Shown here: piece after piece, positions 8,465-16,352 of the stretch
Layout: each line of letters starts with the position of its first letter
Position numbering within the stretch: the stretch's first letter is position 1
From: CAZXFH01 sp964640055
GTDB lineage: Bacteria; Fidelibacterota; UBA2242; JAFGTP01
Assembly (NCBI GenBank): GCA_964640055.1
Contig: CAZXFH010000036.1
Span: 1 to 33,794 of the forward strand
Direction: 5' to 3'
DNA: 33,794 nucleotides
Made by a program: the position numbers and the translations under genes
Notes under the pieces: model-generated
Told to the model about the DNA's origin: nothing
What the model saw: the letters and a program-made list of their open reading frames with translations, nothing else
Database searches by the model: none

Positions 8465-9325
8465 ATGATTATTGAATGTTGCCGCGCCGGTGCGATTGGA
8501 GATGTATTGACGACTACCGCGGCGGTCAGAGCGCTGAGAAAAAAATATCCGGATGCGCATATCCGTTATGTAACCTTTCAGCCGGACATTTTATTGCAAA
8601 ATCCGGACATCAACGAGCTGTCGATGATTTACCTCCCCTCAGACCGACAGATTTTTTTTGAATATCCGGAACACAAAGGATATCCCAATCAACCCCTGGA
8701 CAGGCACCTGGCGGCTGAATTTGCCGAAAATGCGGAGGTGTCTATCAATTCGCCCAGAGGCGTGTTACAATTCAGTGAGCATGAATTGTCCTATAGCCGG
8801 AATTTATTAAAGAAATTTGCAAAGACATTGACAGCAACGATCCATTTGCATGCCAGTTGGTCAGTATATAAAAATTGGCCGGTCGAGAATTGGCAGCAAA
8901 TCGTTGACCATTTTTTCGGGCGGCTTACTTTTATTCAGATTGGCGGACCTAAGGAGCCGGTCCTGAAAAAAGTTGTATCTTTGGTTGGAATTACGAATAT
9001 TCGTTTGTCGGCGGCTTGCATACAGCTGACCGATCTTTTTGTTGGAATTGATAGCTTTCCCAATCATGTCGCCGGTGCCCTGGGAAAACCTGCCGTTGTC
9101 TTGTTTGGGAGCACCAGTCCGGTCGGGTCCGGGTATAACTCGGCTATTAATCTTTGGGCAGGGGATGATTGTTCGCCGTGCTATCGGGAGGATAATCGTA
9201 GGGCGGTCCATAAAAAGCCACCCTGTCCCTATGATCACAAATGTATGCACCATATTAGCGTTGAAGAAGTGATCGAAAGTATAGAGTATCAATTAAAGGC
9301 AATCAAAAAGATAGGTGTTGGGTAA
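8465..9325 (+). CDS. GT9 (heptosyltransferase)-like glycosyltransferase
   Basis: A 286-residue protein of the ADP-heptose:LPS heptosyltransferase superfamily. The N-terminus GAIGDVLTTTAAVRALRKKYP is the family signature (xxGDvlxttPalraLr). The second half has TDLFVGIDSFPNHVAGALGKP and VVLFGSTSP, the usual VGxDSGPxHlAaAlG region with SG changed to SF. CSPCYRED and PCPYDHKCM near the C-terminus form a Cys-rich tail common in the family. It is shorter than typical heptosyltransferases (about 330-350 residues), mainly between the two halves. It lies between a TPR gene and the cNMP-binding gene. It may act on core glycan or protein glycan, and the sugar need not be heptose. Confidence 0.82.
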   Translation: MIIECCRAGAIGDVLTTTAAVRALRKKYPDAHIRYVTFQPDILLQNPDINELSMIYLPSDRQIFFEYPEHKGYPNQPLDRHLAAEFAENAEVSINSPRGVLQFSEHELSYSRNLLKKFAKTLTATIHLHASWSVYKNWPVENWQQIVDHFFGRLTFIQIGGPKEPVLKKVVSLVGITNIRLSAACIQLTDLFVGIDSFPNHVAGALGKPAVVLFGSTSPVGSGYNSAINLWAGDDCSPCYREDNRRAVHKKPPCPYDHKCMHHISVEEVIESIEYQLKAIKKIGVG

Positions 9326-9329
9326 TAAC

Positions 9330-10316
9330 ATGGGTTATAGCGAGAAAAAAGCTTTGCGACGATTTAAGACCGGAGACATCATTTTTAAAGAGGGTGATCC
9401 CGGTAGTTCCATGTATGTGATCCAATCCGGCAAAGTGGAAGTCTATACCAAAGTCAATAAGCAAAAGACGGTTCTGGCAGAGTTGGGGCCGGGCTCAATC
9501 TTTGGTGAAATGGCGCTCATTGATGCTCAGCCACGCTCCGCCTCCATAAGGGCTTTAACAGAGGTACTTTGTTTGGAGATTACGGATCTCCGTTTCAAGT
9601 ATTTACTGGAAAAGGTTCCGGACTGGATGCAAAAATTCTATCATATTTTGGTAAGTCGCTTAAGGGTAACGGATCAAAAGCAAAAATCCTTACCGCAATA
9701 TATCGTCTCCAAACAAATCGTATATACCCTTTATTTATTTCTGAATATAGAAGATTTAAAAGTGGATGGTGCATATTCCATTAATTGGGATAAGTGTATT
9801 GAGAAAATTTCTTTTTTGCTAAGTGTTGACCTAGAAATAATTCGGAAGACAATGAATAAATTGGTTCACACCCCTTTGGCAGAAAGTAAAATTGATTTTA
9901 AGCATGGCAGGCAATTCCAGGTTAAGAACATGAAAGAGTTCGAAGCGTTTGCCCATTTCTGTAAACAAAAGTACGATCAGAGCAAGGAAGCGGTAGCGCC
10001 TTTGAATGAGCAGAAAGTAACAAAATCCGAAATAGAGATAATGTATCTGATCAACAAGATTTTAAAAGAACAAGCGGGTGCTCCGGATATCAATAAAGAA
10101 TTATTTCAGGATAAATGTGTCAGCGAACATGGAAAAGATTTAAATGCTTATAAAAATGAATTGAATGCTTTGAAAAAAAATTCCATATTGAAAGTCAGGC
10201 GGGATAGCGATCAATACACCTATTATGATATTAATGTGGAAAAATTCAATCAAGCGTATCAGGGCATAGAACGCCAAAAGCGGTTTGAAGAAATAAATAC
10301 CATGCTCAGTAATTAA
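9330..10316 (+). CDS. Cyclic nucleotide-binding domain protein, Crp-like N-terminus
   Basis: A regulator or sensor with an N-terminal cNMP-binding beta-roll (about residues 5-125). It shows FKTGDIIFKEGDPGSSMYVI, SGKVEVYT and a phosphate-binding cassette FGEMALIDAQPRSAS that keeps the Glu and Arg needed for ligand binding. The remaining ~200 residues do not show a clear Crp HTH. KTMNKLVHTPL near residue 180 could be a weak winged helix, and YLINKILKEQ onward is helical and unassigned. I prefer the ATG at 9330, four bases after the previous stop, with AGGTG upstream. A GTG at 9315 in the same frame would overlap the GT9 gene. It may link second-messenger level to glycan synthesis (inference from position only). 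Confidence 0.82.
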   Translation: MGYSEKKALRRFKTGDIIFKEGDPGSSMYVIQSGKVEVYTKVNKQKTVLAELGPGSIFGEMALIDAQPRSASIRALTEVLCLEITDLRFKYLLEKVPDWMQKFYHILVSRLRVTDQKQKSLPQYIVSKQIVYTLYLFLNIEDLKVDGAYSINWDKCIEKISFLLSVDLEIIRKTMNKLVHTPLAESKIDFKHGRQFQVKNMKEFEAFAHFCKQKYDQSKEAVAPLNEQKVTKSEIEIMYLINKILKEQAGAPDINKELFQDKCVSEHGKDLNAYKNELNALKKNSILKVRRDSDQYTYYDINVEKFNQAYQGIERQKRFEEINTMLSN

Positions 10317-10325
10317 TTTTAACGG

Positions 10326-11699
10326 ATGATCAAATTGAAGCACAGTTCCTTATCAGTATGCATGATAGTAAAAAATGAAGCCGCGGTTTTAGCGGATTGT
10401 CTGGATAGTATCAGGGATATAGCCGACCAAATTGTGGTTGTCGATACCGGATCAACCGATGCCACCCTTGAAATTGCCCGCGATTATGGTGCGGATATCC
10501 ATCATTTTAAATGGCAGGATCATTTTGCCAAGGCCCGCAACGAATCAATCAAATATGCCCGGAAAGAATGGATCTTGTGGATCGATGCTGATGAACGCTT
10601 ATTAAAAGATTCGCAACCCAAATTAGTTAAATTATTACAACCGGAGCAAACCCCAATTGTTTATAAGATTCAAATCCAAAACTTACTCAATGATGAGGGT
10701 ACTGTTTCACTTTCCGATGCCCACCGCCTATTTACCAACCATAAAGGGATCTGTTTCAGTGGGCGGATTCATGAACAGGTATTTCCCAGTTTAGACCGAT
10801 TGGGGGGTGAGGAACGGGACTCCGAGGTCTGTCTGTTACATATGGGATATAGCTATACCGGTGCCAAGGACCAGGCAAAACGCAAGCGGAACAAGCGTTT
10901 ATTGCAGCAAATGGTGCGTGAGGATCCCCGGAATGCCTATGCTCATTATACTTTAGGACAATACTATGGAATCAACAAGCAGCATACTAAAGCGATCCAG
11001 CATTACAAACTCGCCTATCAACTGAAGCAGCTACCTGCTCATATGACCGCTTCACTGTTAAATGTATTGGCTCAAGAGTTGTTAAAAATAGAGTTGATCG
11101 CCGAATCAAAACAATATGTTCAGCAATCCGTTAAGATGATCACCATTCAGGCGGGGGGCTATTACCTGCTGCATAAACTGGCGTTGGCTGAAGATAAACC
11201 CTTAGAAGCGATACACTGGCTAAAAGAATTACTTATCAAGACGCGTATGATCAGGGCTTCCCGTAAATATATATCCACCGATGTATTAATAGATGATGAT
11301 CGTATTCTATACACGATCGGTTCCTTGTTCCATAAAAATCACCAATTTGATCAAGCCTATAATTATTACTGGCAAGCATATCAGTTGAATTCAGGCAATA
11401 AGGAATTATTAAAAAGGCTGTTAGAGGTGTCAATTATTCTACCTCGTGAAATGGATATTCTCCAATATGTTAGCCGACTTGAGGTTTTTGATCAAGGGGA
11501 TCTGGAATACCTGCATAAAATTGCGCTTCTCATGGTCAAAAACAGTTTTTACCAACATGCCATCAACGTATATAAGCGCATCCGATGCTTTAACCCGGAG
11601 GATAATAATGCCCTAAAACGGCTGGTGGGTTTATATGCTAAAATCGGGGAGATGTCCAAAGCCGAAGAGCTGGCTTATACTTTAAACCAGAAAAAATAA
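10326..11699 (+). CDS. GT2 glycosyltransferase with C-terminal TPRs
   Basis: A 457-residue protein. The N-terminal GT-A/GT2 domain shows SVCMIVKNEAAVLADCLDSI (residues 10-29), VVVDTGSTDAT (37-47), the ARNES segment and the metal-binding DAD at 87-89 (WIDADER). This matches the subgroup related to SunS and beta-4-glucosyltransferases. HRLFTNHKGICFSGRIHEQV marks the end of the catalytic core. From about residue 200 to the end are TPR-like helical repeats (DPRNAYAHYTLGQYY and others). It is the last gene of the + strand block: the ATG is 9 bases after the cNMP protein stop and a terminator follows at 11738. The TPR tail suggests a protein acceptor or partner, perhaps flagellin, but the sequence does not prove this. 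Confidence 0.87.
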   Translation: MIKLKHSSLSVCMIVKNEAAVLADCLDSIRDIADQIVVVDTGSTDATLEIARDYGADIHHFKWQDHFAKARNESIKYARKEWILWIDADERLLKDSQPKLVKLLQPEQTPIVYKIQIQNLLNDEGTVSLSDAHRLFTNHKGICFSGRIHEQVFPSLDRLGGEERDSEVCLLHMGYSYTGAKDQAKRKRNKRLLQQMVREDPRNAYAHYTLGQYYGINKQHTKAIQHYKLAYQLKQLPAHMTASLLNVLAQELLKIELIAESKQYVQQSVKMITIQAGGYYLLHKLALAEDKPLEAIHWLKELLIKTRMIRASRKYISTDVLIDDDRILYTIGSLFHKNHQFDQAYNYYWQAYQLNSGNKELLKRLLEVSIILPREMDILQYVSRLEVFDQGDLEYLHKIALLMVKNSFYQHAINVYKRIRCFNPEDNNALKRLVGLYAKIGEMSKAEELAYTLNQKK

Positions 11700-11737
11700 T
11701 TAACGGACTGTAATAGACCGTTATATAAAGTCTCTGT

Positions 11738-11775
11738 GCCCCCGTTCAATAATGGAAGGGGGCTTTATATTTTAT
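11738..11775 (+). terminator. Rho-independent terminator of the glycan block
   Basis: GCCCCC (11738-11743) pairs with GGGGGC (11758-11763), extended inward by TTC/GAA after a bulged G, and is followed by TTTATATTTTATT. It sits between the convergent GT2-TPR gene and the flagellar operon. A second hairpin just upstream, TAACGG (11701-11706) with CCGTTA (11718-11723), may add to it. Confidence 0.8.
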
Positions 11776-11788
11776 TGGGCGGATAAAA

Positions 11789-12307
11789 TTAAAAGAATTG
11801 GGGATCGAGCATGCGGTCCACAATTAAGTCAATCACATCTTCCGCATTGTATTTGCCGTCATCAATGTTTTGGCGAATTTCATTCATCCGCTCTGCAGAG
11901 GCCTCAACCATATCCTGTTCTGGTTCCGCATTTTCGATCGTACCGGCGGATACTTCGGGGAGGCTTTCGCTCAGTGTATCGGCAATTTTGTTGATGACTT
12001 CCGGATTATCATAGAAATTTTCCTTAATCCGGCTATGGACGGCCCGAAGTTGTTCTTTATCCAGGTTGTCCAGTTGTTCCAGGTAATCATGATAGTCAGA
12101 GACTTTCAGGCTGCTTTTCAGGATTGATTTACCGGACGAGGAAATCTCTACGGTATCTTTTTGGATTTTTCCGGTGGCAGAACTTGCTTTTTGTGCGGCA
12201 TCAGTGACTTTTTTAGGCCTGATCTTTTTTTGCTGATCAAGTTTTCGTTCCTTTTCGGTCCGCTCAAACTTTTTGGGTGTGTTGTTTATTTCGTTTATTA
12301 GTGACAT
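11789..12307 (-). CDS. FlgM-like anti-sigma-28 protein with an extra domain
   Basis: A 172-residue protein and the last gene of the flagellar operon. Residues 51-59 (DTVEISSSG) and the C-terminus RMNEIRQNIDDGKYNAEDVI (140-159) plus DLIVDRML resemble FlgM, whose C-terminal helices bind sigma-28 and which is exported by the flagellum. Typical FlgM is about 90-100 residues, so this one is long. The extra part at residues 71-118 (YHDYLEQLDNLD, FYDNPEVINKI) recurs in the small protein at 23796-24032. The N-terminus (1-50) is Lys-rich and likely disordered. The TAGGAAAA ribosome binding site overlaps the end of the chaperone gene. The FlgM call rests on motif resemblance, so a divergent flagellar protein remains possible. 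Confidence 0.62.
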   Translation of the reverse strand: MSLINEINNTPKKFERTEKERKLDQQKKIRPKKVTDAAQKASSATGKIQKDTVEISSSGKSILKSSLKVSDYHDYLEQLDNLDKEQLRAVHSRIKENFYDNPEVINKIADTLSESLPEVSAGTIENAEPEQDMVEASAERMNEIRQNIDDGKYNAEDVIDLIVDRMLDPQFF

Positions 12308-12312
12308 TTTTC

Positions 12313-12726
12313 CTACTGCTTGATATCAACTAATTTTGGCGAGCCTTTATGCTTGTGGTAGGCATTGGAACCTCTACTCTTATTCTCGGCAATTTTATTA
12401 ATATCTTTAACCATTTTTTGCTTTTTATCTTTGATAAGTTCCAATATCTGGGCATCAATTTCAACTAAATTGTTCGCAATTAAGGCTATTTTATTATCCG
12501 TTTCACGATATATATGGTCGCCGGTTTCACCTCCTTGTTTTCTTTTGTTTTCCAATTCAACAATAGATTTGATGACCTCCTCCCGCTGGATCAGAAAGCG
12601 GTTTAAATCATCAAAATCCAAATCAGTTACAGCCTGTTGCTTGATAAACTGTTGCGTATCCGCCAGCAGGCAGTTAAAGTAATTCAATTCTTCGCGTAAC
12701 AATTTTTGAGTAGTTGACGGTTTCAT
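12313..12726 (-). CDS. FliT/FlgN-like flagellar export chaperone (putative)
   Basis: A 137-residue, almost entirely helical protein. LLREELNYFNCLLADTQQFI and LNRFLIQREEVIKSIVELEN match the pattern of FliT/FlgN chaperones (a long helix, then a helix with R-E-x-x-I/L). These chaperones hold FliD or FlgK/FlgL before export through the flagellar type III apparatus. The C-terminal Lys-rich tail has no family match that I know. It starts one base after the flaG stop and ends 5 bases before the FlgM-like gene, so it is clearly in the operon. Next to fliD, fliS and flaG, FliT is the better guess, but sequence in this family is poorly conserved and FlgN is equally compatible. Confidence 0.55.
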   Translation of the reverse strand: MKPSTTQKLLREELNYFNCLLADTQQFIKQQAVTDLDFDDLNRFLIQREEVIKSIVELENKRKQGGETGDHIYRETDNKIALIANNLVEIDAQILELIKDKKQKMVKDINKIAENKSRGSNAYHKHKGSPKLVDIKQ

Positions 12727-13128
12727 TTAAGCCTTTCCCTGAAAAATTATGCCCCTGATTTCGTCCATTTTACGAATTAACTGCACCATTTCTTCCGGTG
12801 GTATTTGACGGATAATCTTATCAGTGTTTTTGTCAACTACATAGATAATGGGACGTTTGGCTTCACGGTCATAAGAAAAGGATAATTTGGTATTCATGGA
12901 ATCGACGAATTCACGTACTTTATGGACTACATGAGCAATATCCTCTTTGGTAAAGCTCAATGTTCCGGAATTGATTTTTTTATGCTTTGATGGTGATCCA
13001 GATTGGGAACCATGCTGTGGCCGGGCAGGTTTAACAGCTTCGGCGGCCGTCTGACCTTTGCCAAGTGAAATTTCTTGCCAATGGCTTTCGGCACTTAAAC
13101 TAAGATCAACGGATTCTAATACTTCCAT
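12727..13128 (-). CDS. flaG: Flagellar protein FlaG
   Basis: A 133-residue protein with a disordered N-terminus (about residues 1-60) and a conserved FlaG domain: FVDSMNTKLSFSYD, then IIYVVDKNTDKIIRQIPPEEM and VQLIRKMDEIRGIIFQGKA. FlaG influences filament length and accompanies fliD and fliS in many genomes. A strong GGGAGGGGAG ribosome binding site lies in the 14-base gap after fliD. Length and domain are normal for the family apart from a slightly long N-terminal extension. Confidence 0.92.
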   Translation of the reverse strand: MEVLESVDLSLSAESHWQEISLGKGQTAAEAVKPARPQHGSQSGSPSKHKKINSGTLSFTKEDIAHVVHKVREFVDSMNTKLSFSYDREAKRPIIYVVDKNTDKIIRQIPPEEMVQLIRKMDEIRGIIFQGKA

Positions 13129-13142
13129 ATTAGCTCCCCTCC

Positions 13143-14630
13143 CTATTGATTATTTAAAAAGGAATTGAAAAAGCTCTGCTGTCTGGAGAGCTGAGCCATC
13201 ATTTCCTGCAGTTTTGAAAATTGATTCCGCAATTGTCTCTCCCGTTGCACAAGAATGTCATCCATCAGATCAATCCGGTCATCCAAGTTGATAATATTGC
13301 TATCAATATTACTCTTACTGTTATCAATGGTGCCACCGGTTTGAATATAGGCTTCCAGATAGTCCTCCAGCTGGCTGGCCACGCCATCACTGGCATTAAA
13401 GACATCAGAGACATAATTGGGGTTGGCTTCCAGGGCCTCTTCAAACTTGTCACTGTCGGCAATTGATAGTTTACCATTGTCGTCGGGTTCAATACCGATG
13501 TTATACAGTTTGGCATAATTCGAATTGTCCACATTGGAGACCGTACTGGACATAATATTACGCAGATCAGTGGTCATGCCTCGGTAAGTAATATCATGGG
13601 ATAATATACCGCTTTCATAGGTGTCGGGATCAATCTCTGTTTTTTTGTCCAGGAAATCGAGCACTTCGTTGTAGGCATCCAGGATGGCTTGCACCTCTTC
13701 CTTTACCGCGTCAACATCAGAACTGATGGTAATGGTTTCGTCCGAGCTAAAGGTATCTAACAGATTAATGGTAACGCCCTCCAGTGCATCGGAAACAGTG
13801 TTACTATTCCGGTAAAAGGCCAATCCATCCAGCGTGAATTGCGCATTCAACTGACTATCTGTTGAAGAAGTGCCCGGATCGGTCATATAGCCGCCATTGG
13901 TTCCGGAAGATAATTGATCCAGGTTTATTTCCATCGTATTTAACAAACTATCGTCACTGTCGGAAAAACCCATACGGTAGGTATACCCGGATTGTTCACT
14001 GCGCAGTACCAGGCGGGATTTCCCGGAAGATTCGGAAACCACGGAAGCGTTGAGCACCTCGTCATTATCAATCGTTTCATTCAAAACTGCGTCGTACATA
14101 GCATCATTGATGGCACTGGCAATATCCTGTAAAACATCATCATTAGTCTGGGAGAAAGTATCGGCAGAAATAGTGACACTAATCGTTTCACGATTGGATT
14201 CATCGGAGTCGGTCGGATGACCAACTTCAATAGAGAAAGTCTGATCTGTGCTAAACCCGGTGAAATCACTATCAGCATCCGTATACTGTTTGGAGACGCG
14301 GGTATCGGATTTAGCCAGGCGGTCCACTGCAATTGAGTGGGTTCCAATCGTGGCCGAGCTGGTAGCGGAGAGGGTGAACTTGTCCGTATCACTACTGGTG
14401 GCTGTTTTGGCGGCAAAATAATTAATGATCGGATCGGTTAAGCGTTCTGCTTTACTATTCAAAGTAGACAGCTTAGAATCCAGATCTGTGAGGACAGTTT
14501 TGCGGGTGTTCAGTTCTGCTTTGCGCTGGACCAGGGCTTCCCGCGGCCGGCTTTCCAACCTCAGAATCTGAGAAATATAGAGATCGATCTTGGATTGATT
14601 ATCATAGAGAGAATTAAGGGAAATTGACAT
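13143..14630 (-). CDS. fliD: Flagellar hook-associated protein 2 (filament cap)
   Basis: The 495-residue filament cap protein, which caps the growing flagellum and promotes flagellin polymerisation. The N-terminal domain has a heptad-type region (ILRLESRPREALVQRKAELN, TVLTDLDSKLSTLNSKAERL) followed by the FliD_N core (FTLSATSSATIGTHSIAVDR). The C-terminal half has VQAILDAYNEVLDFLDKKTE, MTTDLRNIMSS, LYNIGIEPDDNGKLSI and a terminal coiled coil (RIDLMDDILVQRERQLRNQF). The Asp/Ser-rich middle and the length are typical. A GGAAATAAC ribosome binding site precedes the ATG, which is 9 bases after the fliS stop. Confidence 0.95.
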   Translation of the reverse strand: MSISLNSLYDNQSKIDLYISQILRLESRPREALVQRKAELNTRKTVLTDLDSKLSTLNSKAERLTDPIINYFAAKTATSSDTDKFTLSATSSATIGTHSIAVDRLAKSDTRVSKQYTDADSDFTGFSTDQTFSIEVGHPTDSDESNRETISVTISADTFSQTNDDVLQDIASAINDAMYDAVLNETIDNDEVLNASVVSESSGKSRLVLRSEQSGYTYRMGFSDSDDSLLNTMEINLDQLSSGTNGGYMTDPGTSSTDSQLNAQFTLDGLAFYRNSNTVSDALEGVTINLLDTFSSDETITISSDVDAVKEEVQAILDAYNEVLDFLDKKTEIDPDTYESGILSHDITYRGMTTDLRNIMSSTVSNVDNSNYAKLYNIGIEPDDNGKLSIADSDKFEEALEANPNYVSDVFNASDGVASQLEDYLEAYIQTGGTIDNSKSNIDSNIINLDDRIDLMDDILVQRERQLRNQFSKLQEMMAQLSRQQSFFNSFLNNQ

Positions 14631-14639
14631 GTTATTTCC

Positions 14640-14984
14640 TTACTCTAAGTTCATGGCCTTAGCCCATGTTTCTCTAATCTCTTTAATAAGACCGCGGGCA
14701 TCTTCATATTTTTTGTTATGGATCAAATTCAGGATATGCTGATACATTTGGTAAAATGTATTGGCAATCGTACGTTCTTTAAAATTCAGGGCATTAATCA
14801 ATTGCTGAAGTGCTTCGGCAGCCTTGCGTTGATTTTCACGGGCGCAGGCCGTAATAGCGGCATCATAGATATAGAGTACTAATTCTTCCGGGCTGGCGCT
14901 CAGGATCTTTTGGACCAGATAGGGATTCAATTTTTTTTGATCGGTTTTCTTTGTCGTGTGCTTAAAGTGTGCATTGGACAACAT
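14640..14984 (-). CDS. fliS: Flagellar secretion chaperone FliS
   Basis: A chaperone of about 114 residues that binds the C-terminal helices of flagellin and prevents premature polymerisation in the cytoplasm. Family hallmarks are NPYLVQKILSASPEELVLYI, the hydrophobic YDAAITACA helix, KAAEALQQLINALNF and YQMYQHILNLI. I place the start at the ATG at 14984 because AGGAG lies nine bases upstream. A TTG at 14993 in frame has no room for it. A terminator-like hairpin separates it from the flagellin gene upstream, so fliS probably receives some read-through or has its own promoter, which I could not identify. Confidence 0.93.
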   Translation of the reverse strand: MLSNAHFKHTTKKTDQKKLNPYLVQKILSASPEELVLYIYDAAITACARENQRKAAEALQQLINALNFKERTIANTFYQMYQHILNLIHNKKYEDARGLIKEIRETWAKAMNLE

Positions 14985-15091
14985 ATTGATCAACTCCTAT
15001 TTAACACTCTTTACGCTTCAATTTTTATGCCATCTGTTAAAAATCATAACTTATGGATTTGTTCGGGAATTCATCTGATCAAAGGGCATTG

Positions 15092-15141
15092 AAAAATTGA
15101 TTAGGAGCAGGAATTAATTTCCCACTCCCAATCAATTTTTT
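15092..15141 (-). terminator. Hairpin after flagellin 1
   Basis: On the - strand a long stem (AAAAATTGATT with AATCAATTTTT, plus GGAG/CTCC) surrounds an AT-rich loop and ends in TTTTTC. It starts about 10 bases after the flagellin stop. Such partial terminators keep flagellin mRNA more abundant than the downstream genes (known for other flagellar operons, inferred here). Confidence 0.7.
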
Positions 15142-15151
15142 CGTGTTTGCA

Positions 15152-15979
15152 TTATCCGAATAGTGACAAGACGACCTGGGGAGACATATTGGCTTGGGCA
15201 ACACTGGAAATAGCAGTCTGCTGTAGGATCTGCAGTTTCATGACTTCCATTTGTTCCGCGGCAAAGTCAGCATCTTCGACACTACTGCGCACGGCCTCGG
15301 TATTGGTCGAAGCCACGGACAGCGATTGTTCTTTGGAAGATAATCTGACTTTGTACTCACCCACATCCTGAATCGCAGTGGCCAAGTTATCAATGGCAGT
15401 GGAAACTTTACTGATAGCAGCACTGGCACTGGCGGCGGTAGTCAAATCGATAGTGCTCAATTTGGTTCCGTTGACACCCGCAGAATCTGATCCTAACAGA
15501 GTAACACTTAAGTTATCGTCTGCCCCTTCACCCGTCTGGAAGGCACCGGCGTAACTTCCATCGATGAGATTGTAACCGTTGAACTTGGTTTCATCTTTAA
15601 TATCATCGATTTCATCCAGCAGTGCAGTTACCTGATTGTGAATAGCGGAGCGTTGTGTGCTCGACAGGGAATAATCGGAAGCTTGGGTGGCCTTTTCTTT
15701 GATGGTTTGCAGAATATCCATCTGGGCCTGATAGCCACCTTCGGCGACATTCAGAATATTCTTGGCATTGGCTACATTGGACAACGCTACATCCAATCCG
15801 CGCCGGCGTCTCTCCAGTCCACGGGCTAAGGCGTAACCGGCCGGATCATCTTCGGTGGAATTAATCTGTTTACCGGTAGCCAGGCGTAATTGATGGACTC
15901 CCATTTTCTGGTTCACTTCATTCAGTGACCGCAGGGAATTCATTGCCTGAATGTTGGCAGCAATTCTTGTTAAACTCAT
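15152..15979 (-). CDS. Flagellin 1
   Basis: A filament subunit of 275 residues, short because the surface D2/D3 region is nearly absent. The N-terminal D0/D1 helices carry LRLATGKQINSTEDDPAGYA, ANAKNILNVAEGGYQAQMDI and LQTIKEKATQA. The C-terminal D1/D0 helices carry TNTEAVRSSVEDADFA, EQMEVMKLQILQQTAISSVA and the end SPQVVLSLFG. The central part (about 140-200) is Ser/Thr-rich, including LTTAASASAAISKVSTA, and offers possible O-glycosylation sites. GGAGGT sits 5 bases before the ATG. The gene heads the fliS-fliD-flaG operon and has a sigma-28-like promoter and a CsrA-like leader hairpin. It is paralogous to the flagellin at 24546-25367. Confidence 0.96.
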   Translation of the reverse strand: MSLTRIAANIQAMNSLRSLNEVNQKMGVHQLRLATGKQINSTEDDPAGYALARGLERRRRGLDVALSNVANAKNILNVAEGGYQAQMDILQTIKEKATQASDYSLSSTQRSAIHNQVTALLDEIDDIKDETKFNGYNLIDGSYAGAFQTGEGADDNLSVTLLGSDSAGVNGTKLSTIDLTTAASASAAISKVSTAIDNLATAIQDVGEYKVRLSSKEQSLSVASTNTEAVRSSVEDADFAAEQMEVMKLQILQQTAISSVAQANMSPQVVLSLFG

Positions 15980-15984
15980 AACAT

Positions 15985-16014
15985 ACCTCCGTGTTTAATT
16001 TGGCATTCCATGCC
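15985..16014 (-). promoter_or_regulatory. Candidate CsrA site pair in flagellin 1 leader
   Basis: On the - strand, GGCAT (16014-16010) and ATGCC (16006-16002) form a 5-bp stem with the triloop GGA. Sixteen bases further on, a second GGA lies inside the Shine-Dalgarno GGAGGT (15990-15985). A GGA in a hairpin loop plus a GGA at the ribosome binding site is the known architecture of CsrA-repressed mRNAs such as Bacillus hag. The second flagellin leader has the same layout. Confidence 0.5.
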
Positions 16015-16091
16015 TTGGGTTAACATTCTTACCTGGAACAATCATTTTGGTCGACCATGCTTATTCCAATTATCAAGAAACTCACTAAATA

Positions 16092-16119
16092 GTATCGGTA
16101 TAAATGGGATGATTATTTA
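16092..16119 (-). promoter_or_regulatory. Sigma-28-like promoter of flagellin 1
   Basis: On the - strand, TAAA (16119-16116) is followed after 16 bases by ACCGATAC (16099-16092), close to the sigma-28 consensus TAAA-N15-GCCGATAA. The predicted transcript starts near 16085, giving a leader of about 105 bases. Confidence 0.6.
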
Positions 16120-16352
16120 TTATCAGCCTGTTTTTGATAAAAAAAGAAAGAAGCCGGAAAAAAATAATAATGAATAAATAAAAATAGATAAGAATATATA
16201 ATTATAAATAAATATTCACTAAGATTACCAAAATACACTACTGAATCATGAATAATAATGGTCCTTTTTAGGGGAATGGTCTGATTTTTGTAATTTAGAA
16301 GTACTGGTATAGATGGACTTGCCAACCCGATTGACCGAGCCAAATTGTTGGA

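Larger units (their letters stand above)
15980..16352. other. Divergent intergenic region between flagellin 1 and the TPR-GT9 gene
   Basis: These 373 bases hold the flagellin 1 promoter and leader. They include a perfect palindrome TGGTCGACCA at 16048-16057 in the transcribed leader and a very AT-rich stretch at about 16115-16260. On the + strand, TATAGA (16308-16313) preceded by TG and by TTTTTG 17 bases upstream could be an extended -10 promoter for the 1270-residue gene. This is weak, because promoter consensus in this phylum is uncertain. I see no gene here. Confidence 0.4.

Noticed and set aside
8861..9292. 143-codon - strand frame over the GT9-like gene
   Set aside because: Antisense shadow of a gene with clear family motifs, with no ribosome binding site or family match.
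15001..15060. Possible sigma-28 promoter for fliS
   Set aside because: TAAGTTAT is present on the - strand, but no CCGATA-type -10 lies at the correct distance.
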